Positions 1 to 7,378 of a DNA stretch of 14,681 nt are shown one piece after another (the stretch's first letter is position 1; every line of letters begins with the position of its first letter). The DNA comes from JBHHYR01 sp046757585 (GTDB lineage Bacteria > Desulfobacterota > Binatia > HRBIN30), in the NCBI GenBank assembly GCA_046757585.1, contig JBHHYR010000088.1:1-14681 (forward strand). Direction: 5' to 3'. Below the pieces are notes generated by a model, which did not search any database, was not told the DNA's origin, and saw nothing but the letters and a program-made list of their open reading frames with translations. The position numbers and the translations under genes were made by a program.

Positions 1-318
1 GTCACCGCCGGCGTCGCCGTAAGGGTCGCGGTTGCGGTAACCGTCGCGGTCGCCGTAACCGTCGCAGTTGCAGTGGCCGTAACCGTCGGCGTGGCGGTCG
101 GCGTCGCCGTAGGTGTAGCAGTCGGGCGAGGTGTCCGTGTGCGTGTCGGTGTAGCCGTCAGCGTCTGCGTGGCCGTACGGGTCGCCGTCCGCGTACGGGT
201 GCGGGTTGGGCTGCGTGTGCTCGTGGCCGTGCGTGTGGGAGTGCGTGTCAAGGTTGTTGTTGGTGTGGCCGTTCGTGTGAAGGTCGCGGTAGGCGTCCGG
301 GTTGCCGTGGGTGTCGCA
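1..318 (-). repeat. Degenerate hexanucleotide-like repeat encoding Thr-X dipeptides
   Basis: On the minus strand the sequence is a run of ACN codons alternating with CCN, GCN, CGN and GTN codons, which gives Thr-Pro, Thr-Ala, Thr-Arg and Thr-Val pairs. It is a low-complexity coding repeat within the lipoprotein, not a CRISPR or intergenic satellite. The units vary at the third codon base, so selection appears to act on the protein pattern rather than on exact DNA copies. The innermost part (about 1-110) is the most regular, dominated by T-A and T-V pairs. Confidence 0.75.
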
Positions 319-1190
319 ACCAGCTCTCCGGTGGTGAAGTGGTAGCGGAACCCCTCGAACGAGCGTTTCGGCATGTTCGTGTCCTTCGCGCTCACGACGA
401 TCGGAATGGAACGCTGTGGCGGAAACGGCGCCTCAGCGTCGAAGGAGAACAGGAATCCCACCAACATTCGATCAGTGCGTCTGCCGCATGGAACCTTGCT
501 CGCATCGCTGCAAGGGATCAACGCTGCCCCGGCTTGCTCTTGACCACTGCTGACGGCAGCACCCCCGTTCACACTGACGTTGATGCTGTCCCGATCGATG
601 CTTCCGACGGCTGTGGCCAGGACAAAGGAGATTACGGCCGATCGCGACACGTTGGACGCCCCAGGCGCAGGAACCAGGTCCGTCAAAAACGGTTGCGCTG
701 CTATCGGCACGACGCCCGCGTCAGCCGTTCGCCCCGCCCGGATGAACACCTGCACGGGGGTGCTTGCGTACGAGGGAGGGAGGTCAAACTGGCTCAGCAG
801 CGACCGCTGCGAGAAAGGGATATCGTACCCGAACACCTGAATACTCGCCGACCCGACGGGCAAATTATCGATCACCACATCCCGCGTCAGGGTGGGATCC
901 ACGAAGCGGCGCACCTGCTCCCTGCCCGCGCCTTCCACCCGTACTTCGACCGTCGAAACGCTTGGTGGTATCGGCTCTCTGGCCGCCGGCAACGGGCGCT
1001 GCTCTGCCCCACGGAGTGCGCTGACGTTGTGGGACGCCGGTTCCCAGGACGCTTGCAAACTCAGCGCTCCCGTCGCGCCTGTGCCCCCGCTGCCGCAGCC
1101 AGCAAGAATAAGTGCGATCCCCAAGAGTGCACGACCCTGGCACGGCAGGCCTGTCGGGCTCAGGTGACGTAAGACGCTCGGCAACCGCAA
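1..1190 (-). CDS. Secreted lipoprotein with Ig-like domain and Thr-X-rich tail (partial, runs off left edge)
   Basis: I read this frame by hand. It is open from a stop at 1205-1203 to the left edge, about 396 codons. The only good start is TTG at 1190, preceded by AGGGAGG five bases upstream. An ATG at 1195 is in another frame and stops after 11 codons. The N-terminus has an Arg-containing n-region, a hydrophobic stretch (residues 21-30) and a lipobox L-A-G-C with Cys32, so it is probably lipid-anchored. Residues ~80-165 look like a beta domain. Residues ~170-288 resemble a bacterial Ig-like SbsA/Big_5 domain: a PAPGASNVS start, a SIDRDSINVSVNG core and an FRYHFTTGE end. From ~292 onward every second residue is mostly Thr (T-P, T-A, T-R, T-V), a likely extended or glycosylated stalk. 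What follows is outside the window, so the function is unknown. It lies 106 bases downstream of another exported protein in the same direction. A TTGACC -35-like hexamer (1247-1242) is present, but its -10 match is poor. Confidence 0.8.
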   Translation of the reverse strand, partial: MRLPSVLRHLSPTGLPCQGRALLGIALILAGCGSGGTGATGALSLQASWEPASHNVSALRGAEQRPLPAAREPIPPSVSTVEVRVEGAGREQVRRFVDPTLTRDVVIDNLPVGSASIQVFGYDIPFSQRSLLSQFDLPPSYASTPVQVFIRAGRTADAGVVPIAAQPFLTDLVPAPGASNVSRSAVISFVLATAVGSIDRDSINVSVNGGAAVSSGQEQAGAALIPCSDASKVPCGRRTDRMLVGFLFSFDAEAPFPPQRSIPIVVSAKDTNMPKRSFEGFRYHFTTGELVATPTATRTPTATFTRTATPTTTLTRTPTRTATSTRSPTRTRTRTATRTATQTLTATPTRTRTPRPTATPTATPTATPTVTATATATVTATATVTATATLTATPAV

Positions 1191-1195
1191 CGCAT

Positions 1196-1202
1196 CCTCC
1201 CT
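1196..1202 (-). promoter_or_regulatory. Shine-Dalgarno that selects a TTG start
   Basis: AGGGAGG lies five bases before the TTG at 1190, and the in-frame stop TGA (1205-1203) lies immediately upstream of it. Together they leave TTG 1190 as the best start for the lipoprotein. The second TTG (1184) is the only near alternative. Confidence 0.55.
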
Positions 1203-1251
1203 TCAGCGAGCGAGTCGGCATACATCACGCTCTGCTCGAAAGGTCAAGTCA

Positions 1252-1269
1252 CTCGGCCTGCCCGCCGAG
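1252..1269 (-). terminator. Candidate hairpin after the dockerin-like gene
   Basis: A 6-bp perfect stem (CTCGGC/GCCGAG) with a 6-base loop begins 27 bases past the stop of the upstream gene (1297). No T-run follows it on the minus strand, so it is at best a weak or factor-assisted terminator. It sits in the only gap between the two exported-protein genes. Confidence 0.25.
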
Positions 1270-1296
1270 CTACCCATAATCAAGATGACGGATGGG

Positions 1297-3891
1297 CTAT
1301 TGACGAACAGAAGCAGTATCGACGCTGAGCGTGTAGCTGCCGCGATCGGAAGGCATGGCACCCGCAATCTTGAGCAGCGCAGCCAGCGTGCCGTCGAATG
1401 ACAACATGGCTGCCGGGTCTTCGGAGAAGGACCCGAAAACGGCAGTGCTGCCAAACTCGTCTGACAACGCGGCGACCAGTGGAAATCCGCCGCGGACGCT
1501 TCCGAAAACGCCGAAGTTGAATTGCACCAAGCCAGCCGGTTCCTGGAAGAAAAACCAGTCGGCCTTGGCACCCTCGGCGTCGGCACAGTCGGTGTCCGTC
1601 AGCGTGCCGCTCACCATGCTGCCGTACCCGACGGTGGTCACTGGGCAGCGGCTGAACTGCACGCCGTACGCGCCGCGCGTGGTAGGCTCCTTGCCCGCGA
1701 CCATGAAGCCGTATGTACCCGTGCTACGCACGGGCATATCCAGCACACCTGTGGCGCACACCTCTCGCGGCGTTTGCGTGCCTTCCGCCAGGAGACCCAC
1801 AACACAACCGTCACTCGGCGGCAACAGGCTCGCCACGCTCGGGCTGGCAGCACCCTGAAAAGTGTAGACGTCCGCGCGCCGGCCCGCGGTCAGTCCGCAA
1901 TCAGCATCTTCAAGCATCCCGCTGACGCTGCCCGGTGCAGCTGGTGTCGTCGGGCATGCCTTGGCCTGCACGAGATATTGGAGCGGCGGGGTCACCGTGA
2001 CTGCTCCATCATCCGGGGACGAGGAAACCTCCACGACGTATCTACCATCCATCGGGAGAATCCGATTGGCGCGCGCGTTCGTCGCCGACGGCTCGAAGGG
2101 GTCGTTGTCGTTTGCCACCCGGCTCCCGTCGGGCGCGAAGACGCGCACAAAGCCGTCCACATCCGGCGAGGTCACCGTGGTGGTCACAAACTGGCCCTTC
2201 GTTCCGTTGAACACATAGGTTTCGAACGGAATGCCGTCGAAGCCGAAGCAGTCACTCGTACTGAACTCTCCCTGCAGCACGCGGCCCGTCGTTGGATTCA
2301 GCAAGCCTTGCACCGGACATTTCTGCACGAACAGCGTGTAGTTCACTTCCTCAGCAGGGTCGCCGAACTCCGGAGGGAACAGCACCACATTGTTGGCGGC
2401 CACGATCGTATAGGTCCCTGGTACGACCAGGGTTGCCGCCAGCTGGGCTGCGCCCGTCGTGCTGTCTTCTACCACGAGGGGATTCTCAGGCGCGGGACCG
2501 AGCAGGTAGAGATGCGGATCATCCTCCGACTGCATTTCCACGCTGATCACGTCACCGGGCTCCGCCGTGAAGGTGAACAGGTCGGCGGGACTGCCGGGCT
2601 CCGGAATGCCATCACCCCCCGGATTCGGCAACGGTGCAGCGCACCTCGTAACGGTGGTGCTGCCCGACAACGTCCCCATGCATCCGACAGAAGAGCCCGG
2701 ACAATTCAGCGCCACACTGGCTGGAATATTCCCCAGCGGCTTTCCCTTGCACGTTGGCGACGTCAACGTCAGCGAGTACCGCCCAGTATCCCCGTCGCCG
2801 CTTGCGATGATCGTGTACGTACCGGGTTCCAGCGCCAGAAACCGGACTCGCGAGCAGAACAGGATGTCCCCGGAACAATCGAAGTCGTCGTCCTCGGTGA
2901 CCACTTCGAAGCCACCCGGACCAAGCACGGACAGGAGCGGAAAAATGTCGTCTTTTTCCAATAGCTGCTGCATGGTGATGGACACATTGGTGGGCGATGC
3001 GGGCACCGTGAAGGTGTACAGGTCCACCGGATTGGTAAAGCTGCCGACCGACGGCAGGGCGGGATCCGGACACTCCGAGCCATCGATAGTCGTCGCCCGC
3101 GAGCTGCCAAGCACGATGGCCTGCGGGGGGGAACACTGACGCTGCGTCAGGGTGAGTGCGTACGGCCCTACCTGGATTTCGCTCGACGTGGTCACAAAGA
3201 TTTCGTATGGCCGCGTCGTCGTGACAGCGAACTCGATCGGTGGCGCACCTTGAATGATATCGAACTGGCCATCCGCATCGATCACCACGACGAACGGCAC
3301 CAGGGACCCCGACGTTGTCACCGCGACTTGGACAGCCGTCCCCGGTGTGCCGGCAACCAAGTACGCGTCGCCATAGCGGACTTGACCCGAGATGGACCGC
3401 TGGCAGTCGCCGGTTGTGAGTAACCCGTTGATCGTCTGCCCGATCACGCCCTGCTGCAACATGCAGCTGCGGGTCGGCGTGGGCGTGGGGGGCCGGGTGT
3501 TCGTTGGTGTGGGGGTACCGGTGGCGGTTGCTGATGGGCTGTTCCCGGACGGTACAGTGCCTGTGGGAGTCGGTGGACCTGGCGTCGGTGTTGGTGAGGC
3601 CGTTGGCGTCCCCGGCGGGCACTGAAACCCCTCCATCTCCAGGATGCCGATCGCGTCCGCGCCGCTAACGGCCCCATCGTCGTTGACATCCGCCCGTATG
3701 CGAGTGGCGGTGTCCACGGGGCTGCCGAAAAGAATCGGCAGTACGGCGGCGACATCGTTCACCGTGACGGTGCCGTTGTTGTCGACGTCACCGCGACACA
3801 CCGTCTGCGCGGAGGCAAACGGGGCGCTGGAAAGCACGATGAGGGCTGCCACGCCAGCCGCGACCGGCCCCTTAGAAATCGACCATTTCAT
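1297..3891 (-). CDS. Exported protein: dockerin-like segment, Thr/Pro linker, six Cys-bounded PPC-like modules
   Basis: This is an 864-residue protein starting at ATG 3891. That start gives a textbook signal peptide: Lys near the N-terminus, a hydrophobic core, and a FASA|Q cleavage site near residue 28. The frame stays open further upstream, but that part runs through the divergent promoter region and into ligA. Residues 32-91 hold two dockerin-type calcium loops (DVDNNGTVTVNDV, DVNDDGAVSGADA) bounded by Cys32 and Cys91. Residues 92-142 are a Thr/Pro linker. Residues 143-857 are about six tandem beta modules of 100-145 residues, starting near Cys143, 253, 381, 525, 646 and 749. Their motifs (D-L/V-Y-T-F, then G-T-Y-T-I-V-A-S) resemble bacterial pre-peptidase C-terminal domains. 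No catalytic domain is visible and no cohesin is encoded nearby, so an adhesive or scaffolding role outside the cell is only an inference. No clear Shine-Dalgarno precedes the start. The gene is divergent from ligA. Confidence 0.85.
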   Translation of the reverse strand: MKWSISKGPVAAGVAALIVLSSAPFASAQTVCRGDVDNNGTVTVNDVAAVLPILFGSPVDTATRIRADVNDDGAVSGADAIGILEMEGFQCPPGTPTASPTPTPGPPTPTGTVPSGNSPSATATGTPTPTNTRPPTPTPTRSCMLQQGVIGQTINGLLTTGDCQRSISGQVRYGDAYLVAGTPGTAVQVAVTTSGSLVPFVVVIDADGQFDIIQGAPPIEFAVTTTRPYEIFVTTSSEIQVGPYALTLTQRQCSPPQAIVLGSSRATTIDGSECPDPALPSVGSFTNPVDLYTFTVPASPTNVSITMQQLLEKDDIFPLLSVLGPGGFEVVTEDDDFDCSGDILFCSRVRFLALEPGTYTIIASGDGDTGRYSLTLTSPTCKGKPLGNIPASVALNCPGSSVGCMGTLSGSTTVTRCAAPLPNPGGDGIPEPGSPADLFTFTAEPGDVISVEMQSEDDPHLYLLGPAPENPLVVEDSTTGAAQLAATLVVPGTYTIVAANNVVLFPPEFGDPAEEVNYTLFVQKCPVQGLLNPTTGRVLQGEFSTSDCFGFDGIPFETYVFNGTKGQFVTTTVTSPDVDGFVRVFAPDGSRVANDNDPFEPSATNARANRILPMDGRYVVEVSSSPDDGAVTVTPPLQYLVQAKACPTTPAAPGSVSGMLEDADCGLTAGRRADVYTFQGAASPSVASLLPPSDGCVVGLLAEGTQTPREVCATGVLDMPVRSTGTYGFMVAGKEPTTRGAYGVQFSRCPVTTVGYGSMVSGTLTDTDCADAEGAKADWFFFQEPAGLVQFNFGVFGSVRGGFPLVAALSDEFGSTAVFGSFSEDPAAMLSFDGTLAALLKIAGAMPSDRGSYTLSVDTASVRQ

Positions 3892-4024
3892 TCTGACACG
3901 TCCCGGCCAACGTCCCATGCTTGGCGAACGAAAGTACAAAGTCAAGCACCGACTCAGGCACGTGCCTCGGCAAGCCGGGCGCTCGAACCTCCTGCGTCGT
4001 TTTTCACCGCCCGGCAGAGCCGCA

Positions 4025-4052
4025 TTGCTAGCAGCAACGAACTCGCTATAGT
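4025..4052 (+). promoter_or_regulatory. Candidate sigma70 promoter for ligA-acyP
   Basis: TTGCTA (4025-4030, four of six matches to TTGACA) and TATAGT (4047-4052, five of six to TATAAT) are 16 bases apart. Transcription would be expected to begin about seven bases after the -10, at roughly 4059-4060. That is the GTG start codon of ligA itself, which suggests a leaderless message. The Shine-Dalgarno-like AGAGGA (4053-4058) is only one base from the GTG. Confidence 0.45.
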
Positions 4053-4059
4053 AGAGGAT

Positions 4060-6087
4060 GTGGGTCGCAAAGCGTCTTCCGCCCCTGACGTTGCCCGGGA
4101 GATCGAACAGCTCCGGCAAACCATCAACTTTCACAACTACCGCTACCACGTCCTCGACGATCCGGTCATATCCGACCAGGAGTACGACAGGATGTTTCGC
4201 CGGCTCCTGGAGCTGGAGGAGGCGTGGCCGACCCTCAGGAGCCCGACGTCCCCGACGCAACGGGTCGGTGCGCCACCGGCAGACAAATTCGAGACCGTGC
4301 GGCACGCGCTGCCGATGCTGTCTCTCAACAATGCCATGAGCGAAGAAGAGTTTCGCGAGTTCGACGAGCGGGTGCGCCGGACGCTCAAGACCGATGGCCC
4401 GATCGAGTATGTCGCAGAGCCGAAGCTCGACGGCGTTGCCATTGAGCTGGTGTACGAAGAGGGGAAGTTGGCGGTAGCTTCCACGCGTGGCGACGGGATC
4501 AACGGCGAGAACGTCACCGCAAACGTCAGGACGATCCGCAGCGTTCCCCTGCAGCTCCTCCGCGAGGCGGGCGCCCCGCTGATCCCCCACCGATTGGAGG
4601 TACGCGGCGAGGTGATCCTGCCCAAGGCAGCGTTCCGCCAGCTCAACGAGGACCGCGCCAAGCGCGGCGAATCACTGTTCGCCAACCCGCGCAACGCCGC
4701 CGCCGGCTCGCTCCGCCAGCTCGACTCTCGTATCACAGCGGAGCGTCCGCTCGACACTTTTTGCTACGCTCCGGGGCAGATCATCGGCCTGGAGCTCGAC
4801 AGCCACTGGCGATTCCTCGAAGCGCTGCGCACCTGGGGTTTGAAGACCAATCCGCTGAACGCAGTACGCCACGGCGCCAGTGCTGTCGTGCAGTACCATC
4901 GCGAGATCGCCGGGCAACGCCCGGCCTTGCCGTACGAAGTCGACGGAATCGTCGCCAAGATCAACGATTTTGCACTCCAGCGCCGCCTGGGAGAGGTCTC
5001 TCGCTCACCACGCTGGGCGATTGCCTTCAAGTTCAAAGCGCAACAGGGCACGACGCGCGTGAACGCCATCGTGCCCTCGGTGGGTCGTACCGGCACGATC
5101 ACCCCCATTGCGGAACTCGAGCCGGTCGCCGTGGGCGGTGTAACCATCTCCAACGCCTCGCTGCACAACATGGACGAGGTGGAGCGCAAGGATGTTCGCG
5201 TCGGCGACAAAGTGATCGTCGAGCGCGCTGGCGACGTCATCCCGTACATCGTCGGGGTGCTTGCGGGTGAACGCACCGGCAAGGAACGGAGGTTCCGCAT
5301 GCCAGCGACCTGTCCGGTCTGCGGCAGTAGAGTCGTGCGTGAAGAGGGGGCTGCCGCCTACCGCTGCATTGGCATGAGGTGCCCAGCCAAGCTGCGCGAG
5401 GCTGTGCGACATTTCGCCTCGAAGCATGCCCTCGACATCGATGGCTTGGGTGAAAAGCTGGTCGCCCAGCTCATCGACAGAGGGTTGGTCAACGACGTCG
5501 CCGATCTTTACGATCTCAAGAAGGAACACCTCGTCGAGCTCGAACGCCTGGCGGATAAGTCCGCGCAGAATATCCTGGATGCCATCGCTGGCAGTAAGCA
5601 CACGAGCCTGGCCCGTTTCATCAACGGGCTCGGCATCCCACAGGTCGGCGGACACATGGCGGAGGTGCTCGCGGAGCATTTTGGCAGCATCGATGCCCTG
5701 GCACACGCCACCGAGGACCAGCTGCTGGCCGTCCGGGACGTGGGTCCCGAAACCGCTCGTGAGATCCGCACGTTCTTCAGCCTCGAACCGAACCAGGCCG
5801 TCATCGAGCGCCTGTTGCGCGCCGGCGTACAACCTCGCGTCCAGCGGCGGGCGGGGGCCGGCAGGCTCGCCGGCAAGACGTTTGTCCTCACTGGCACACT
5901 GTCGCAGCCGCGCGATCACGTGGCCAGAGCCATCGAAGCATCCGGCGGCCGCGTCACGTCGAGCGTGAGCAAGAAGACGGACTACGTCGTCGTGGGCAGT
6001 GACCCCGGCTCGAAGCGCGACCAGGCCCGCAAGTTGGGGATCACGATGCTCGGCGAACGGGAACTGCACAGACTGCTGAATGAGTGA
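4060..6087 (+). CDS. ligA: NAD-dependent DNA ligase LigA
   Basis: The product (675 residues; E. coli LigA is 671) seals nicks in DNA during replication and repair, using NAD+ to adenylate its catalytic lysine. Visible in order: the Ia domain with H-x-Y-R-Y-H-V-L-D-D-P and SDQEYD (residues ~25-43); the adenylation motif KLDG with catalytic Lys122; STRGDGINGENVT (141-153); FANPRNAAAGSLRQ (207-220); DGIVAKI (295-301); the OB fold with SVGRTGTITP (340-349); a zinc finger with Cys418, 421, 436 and 441; helix-hairpin-helix repeats (~450-595); and a C-terminal BRCT domain (~602-675). All key residues are present, so it should be functional. GTG 4060 is the start. The ATG two bases earlier is in another frame, and no in-frame start lies further upstream. 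It overlaps acyP by 8 bases. Confidence 0.97.
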   Translation: MGRKASSAPDVAREIEQLRQTINFHNYRYHVLDDPVISDQEYDRMFRRLLELEEAWPTLRSPTSPTQRVGAPPADKFETVRHALPMLSLNNAMSEEEFREFDERVRRTLKTDGPIEYVAEPKLDGVAIELVYEEGKLAVASTRGDGINGENVTANVRTIRSVPLQLLREAGAPLIPHRLEVRGEVILPKAAFRQLNEDRAKRGESLFANPRNAAAGSLRQLDSRITAERPLDTFCYAPGQIIGLELDSHWRFLEALRTWGLKTNPLNAVRHGASAVVQYHREIAGQRPALPYEVDGIVAKINDFALQRRLGEVSRSPRWAIAFKFKAQQGTTRVNAIVPSVGRTGTITPIAELEPVAVGGVTISNASLHNMDEVERKDVRVGDKVIVERAGDVIPYIVGVLAGERTGKERRFRMPATCPVCGSRVVREEGAAAYRCIGMRCPAKLREAVRHFASKHALDIDGLGEKLVAQLIDRGLVNDVADLYDLKKEHLVELERLADKSAQNILDAIAGSKHTSLARFINGLGIPQVGGHMAEVLAEHFGSIDALAHATEDQLLAVRDVGPETAREIRTFFSLEPNQAVIERLLRAGVQPRVQRRAGAGRLAGKTFVLTGTLSQPRDHVARAIEASGGRVTSSVSKKTDYVVVGSDPGSKRDQARKLGITMLGERELHRLLNE

Positions 6088-6373
6088 GTCGCCCGTTCAG
6101 CAGGCACGCGTCGCGTTGCACATCAAGGGACGCGTGCAAGGAGTCGGCTATCGCTTCTCTGTGGTGGACGAAGCCCAGCGCCTGCAGCTGACGGGCTGGG
6201 TACGGAATACTCATGACGGCGCGGTGGAGTTGGTTGCGGAAGGGGCCCAGGTGCGGCTCCAGCGGCTCGTCACCTGGTGCCACAGGGGCCCCCGCGGTGC
6301 GCTGGTGACTGAGGTGGAGCAGCGCTGGCTCCCGTATGCCGGCCAGTTCGACGGCTTTCGAATACGCCGCTGA
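6080..6373 (+). CDS. acyP: Acylphosphatase
   Basis: A 97-residue protein of normal family length that hydrolyses carboxyl-phosphate bonds of acyl phosphates such as acetyl- or 1,3-bisphosphoglyceryl phosphate; it is cytoplasmic. The signature G-R-V-Q-G-V-G-Y-R-F carries the phosphate-binding loop and catalytic Arg25. G-W-V-R-N-T-H-D-G carries Asn43, which positions the water. The C-terminus ends in the usual F-x-I-R-R strand. The ATG lies inside the last codons of ligA (8-base overlap), so the two genes are almost certainly co-transcribed and probably translationally coupled. No separate promoter is visible. It converges on the crotonase gene, with 119 bases between the stops. Confidence 0.93.
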   Translation: MSESPVQQARVALHIKGRVQGVGYRFSVVDEAQRLQLTGWVRNTHDGAVELVAEGAQVRLQRLVTWCHRGPRGALVTEVEQRWLPYAGQFDGFRIRR

Positions 6374-6438
6374 GCCACGCTTGCCGGACAGGACTGCGCA
6401 CGCGCCGACACGCCAGCCATCGAGCCCACCCGTCCTCA

Positions 6439-6451
6439 GCTCGGGCCGAGC
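6439..6451. terminator. Small palindrome between convergent genes
   Basis: GCTCGGGCCGAGC is a 13-base inverted repeat (5-6 bp stem, minimal loop) in the 119-base gap between acyP and the convergent crotonase gene. It has no T-run on either side. It is the only candidate in the gap for a bidirectional stop, and it is weak. The rest of the gap shows no coding or regulatory signal that I can support. Confidence 0.2.
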
Positions 6452-6492
6452 GCTCAGATGCGCCGCGTCGTGCCGGCAACAACGTGGCTCGG

Positions 6493-7296
6493 CTACGACG
6501 GGTCGGTAAACCGGGGCGTCCGTCGCTCCAGATTCGCCCGGACCGCTTCCACCTGGTTGGGCCTACCGATGAGGGAGGCCTGCAGCGACGCCTCGAGGCG
6601 CAAACCTTCTGCGAGCGTCGACCTGCCAGCACTGTTGAGCACCCTTTTACCAGCTCGTATGGCGTCGGGGGACTGGTGCGCGATCTCGCGCGCGAGGACC
6701 AGCGCATCCTTGCGCGGGTCTCCGCTGACGCGGGTGGCCAAGCCGAGCGCCGCGGCTTCAGTCCCGGAGATGATGCGGCCGGTAAACGTCAGCTCCTTTG
6801 CGACATCGAGGCGGACGAGGTGCCGCAGCGTCTGGCTGCCGGTCATGTCCGGGATGAGTCCCCATTTTATCTCCATGACCGACAGCTTGGCATCCGCCGC
6901 CACGAAGCGCATATCGGCCGCGAGCGCGATTTGCAGGCCGCCGCCGAAGGCGACTCCATGCACGGCGGCGATGACGGGAACGGGCATGTCGGTCCACACG
7001 TACGCCGCTCGTTGGGCATAGTTTGCGACCGTCCCTGCTTCGTGAGCCAGCAGATTGGGCGGCGGTTGGTCAGCCTCTCTCGGTCCCATGAAGCTGGCGA
7101 AGTCGAGCCCGGCGCAGAAGGCGCGCCCCTCGCCCGAGAGCACCACGGCGCGCACGGAGCGGTCCCCAGCAAGCGTCTGGCCCGTCCGCACGAGCCCTTC
7201 GAACATAGCCGGGTCGAGGGCGTTCAGCTTCTCGGGCCGATTCAGGCGAACATCGGCCACACCGGTGTCCATGGTTACAAGCATGCGGTCTGACAT
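6493..7296 (-). CDS. Crotonase-fold enoyl-CoA hydratase/isomerase family protein
   Basis: A 267-residue crotonase of typical length; family members act on acyl-CoA thioesters by stabilising an enolate in an oxyanion hole. Visible are the RPEKLNAL motif (20-27), the oxyanion segments F-C-A-G-L-D (60-65) and H-G-V-A-F-G-G-G (113-120), and the MEIKWGLIPD loop (141-150). Aligned by eye to rat mitochondrial enoyl-CoA hydratase, Glu164 is kept (Glu142 here) but Glu144 is replaced by Gln122 in GGGLQIALAAD. It may therefore be an isomerase or another crotonase rather than a classical hydratase, and the substrate is unknown. Start ATG 7296 is fixed by a strong AAGGAGGAG; the frame is open upstream, but without family similarity. 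It follows rsmI after an 82-base gap and is probably the last gene of that minus-strand run. Confidence 0.9.
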   Translation of the reverse strand: MSDRMLVTMDTGVADVRLNRPEKLNALDPAMFEGLVRTGQTLAGDRSVRAVVLSGEGRAFCAGLDFASFMGPREADQPPPNLLAHEAGTVANYAQRAAYVWTDMPVPVIAAVHGVAFGGGLQIALAADMRFVAADAKLSVMEIKWGLIPDMTGSQTLRHLVRLDVAKELTFTGRIISGTEAAALGLATRVSGDPRKDALVLAREIAHQSPDAIRAGKRVLNSAGRSTLAEGLRLEASLQASLIGRPNQVEAVRANLERRTPRFTDPS

Positions 7297-7300
7297 TGTT

Positions 7301-7309
7301 CTCCTCCTT
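7301..7309 (-). promoter_or_regulatory. Strong Shine-Dalgarno of the crotonase gene
   Basis: AAGGAGGAG ends four bases before ATG 7296 (six bases from the GGAGG core). It decides the start against the longer open frame that continues upstream to 7488 within rsmI. Confidence 0.7.
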
Positions 7310-7378
7310 GCGCCGTGCCGCCAGGAATCGACGGTGCGAGTCGGTACGCACACCCAGAGGCAGGCTGCCTGTTCAGCT

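Noticed and set aside
1..318. CRISPR-like or satellite array
   Set aside because: There are no constant repeats with unique spacers; the periodicity is codon-based and in frame with the lipoprotein.
73..345. A Val/Gly/Arg-rich plus-strand reading frame with V-G-V-A-V repeats
   Set aside because: It is the mirror of the Thr-X codons of the minus-strand lipoprotein; repetitive GTCGCC-type DNA gives open frames on both strands.
339..1172. A 277-codon plus-strand frame
   Set aside because: Antisense to the lipoprotein, Arg/His-rich, with no recognisable motif; the minus frame has a lipobox and an Ig-like domain.
1522..2964. A 480-codon plus-strand frame
   Set aside because: Antisense to the PPC-like repeat protein; its composition is typical of a GC-rich shadow and it has no domain motifs.
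3956..3967. CACGTG palindrome as a parS site for the ParB protein
   Set aside because: parS is TGTTTCACGTGAAACA; only the central CACGTG is shared, and the flanking bases do not match.
3892..4590. N-terminal extension of the dockerin-like protein into the ligA gene
   Set aside because: The open frame continues upstream, but a clean signal peptide begins at 3891 and the extension would overlap ligA on the opposite strand.
5005..6069. A 354-codon minus-strand frame
   Set aside because: Antisense to ligA, which has every expected motif.
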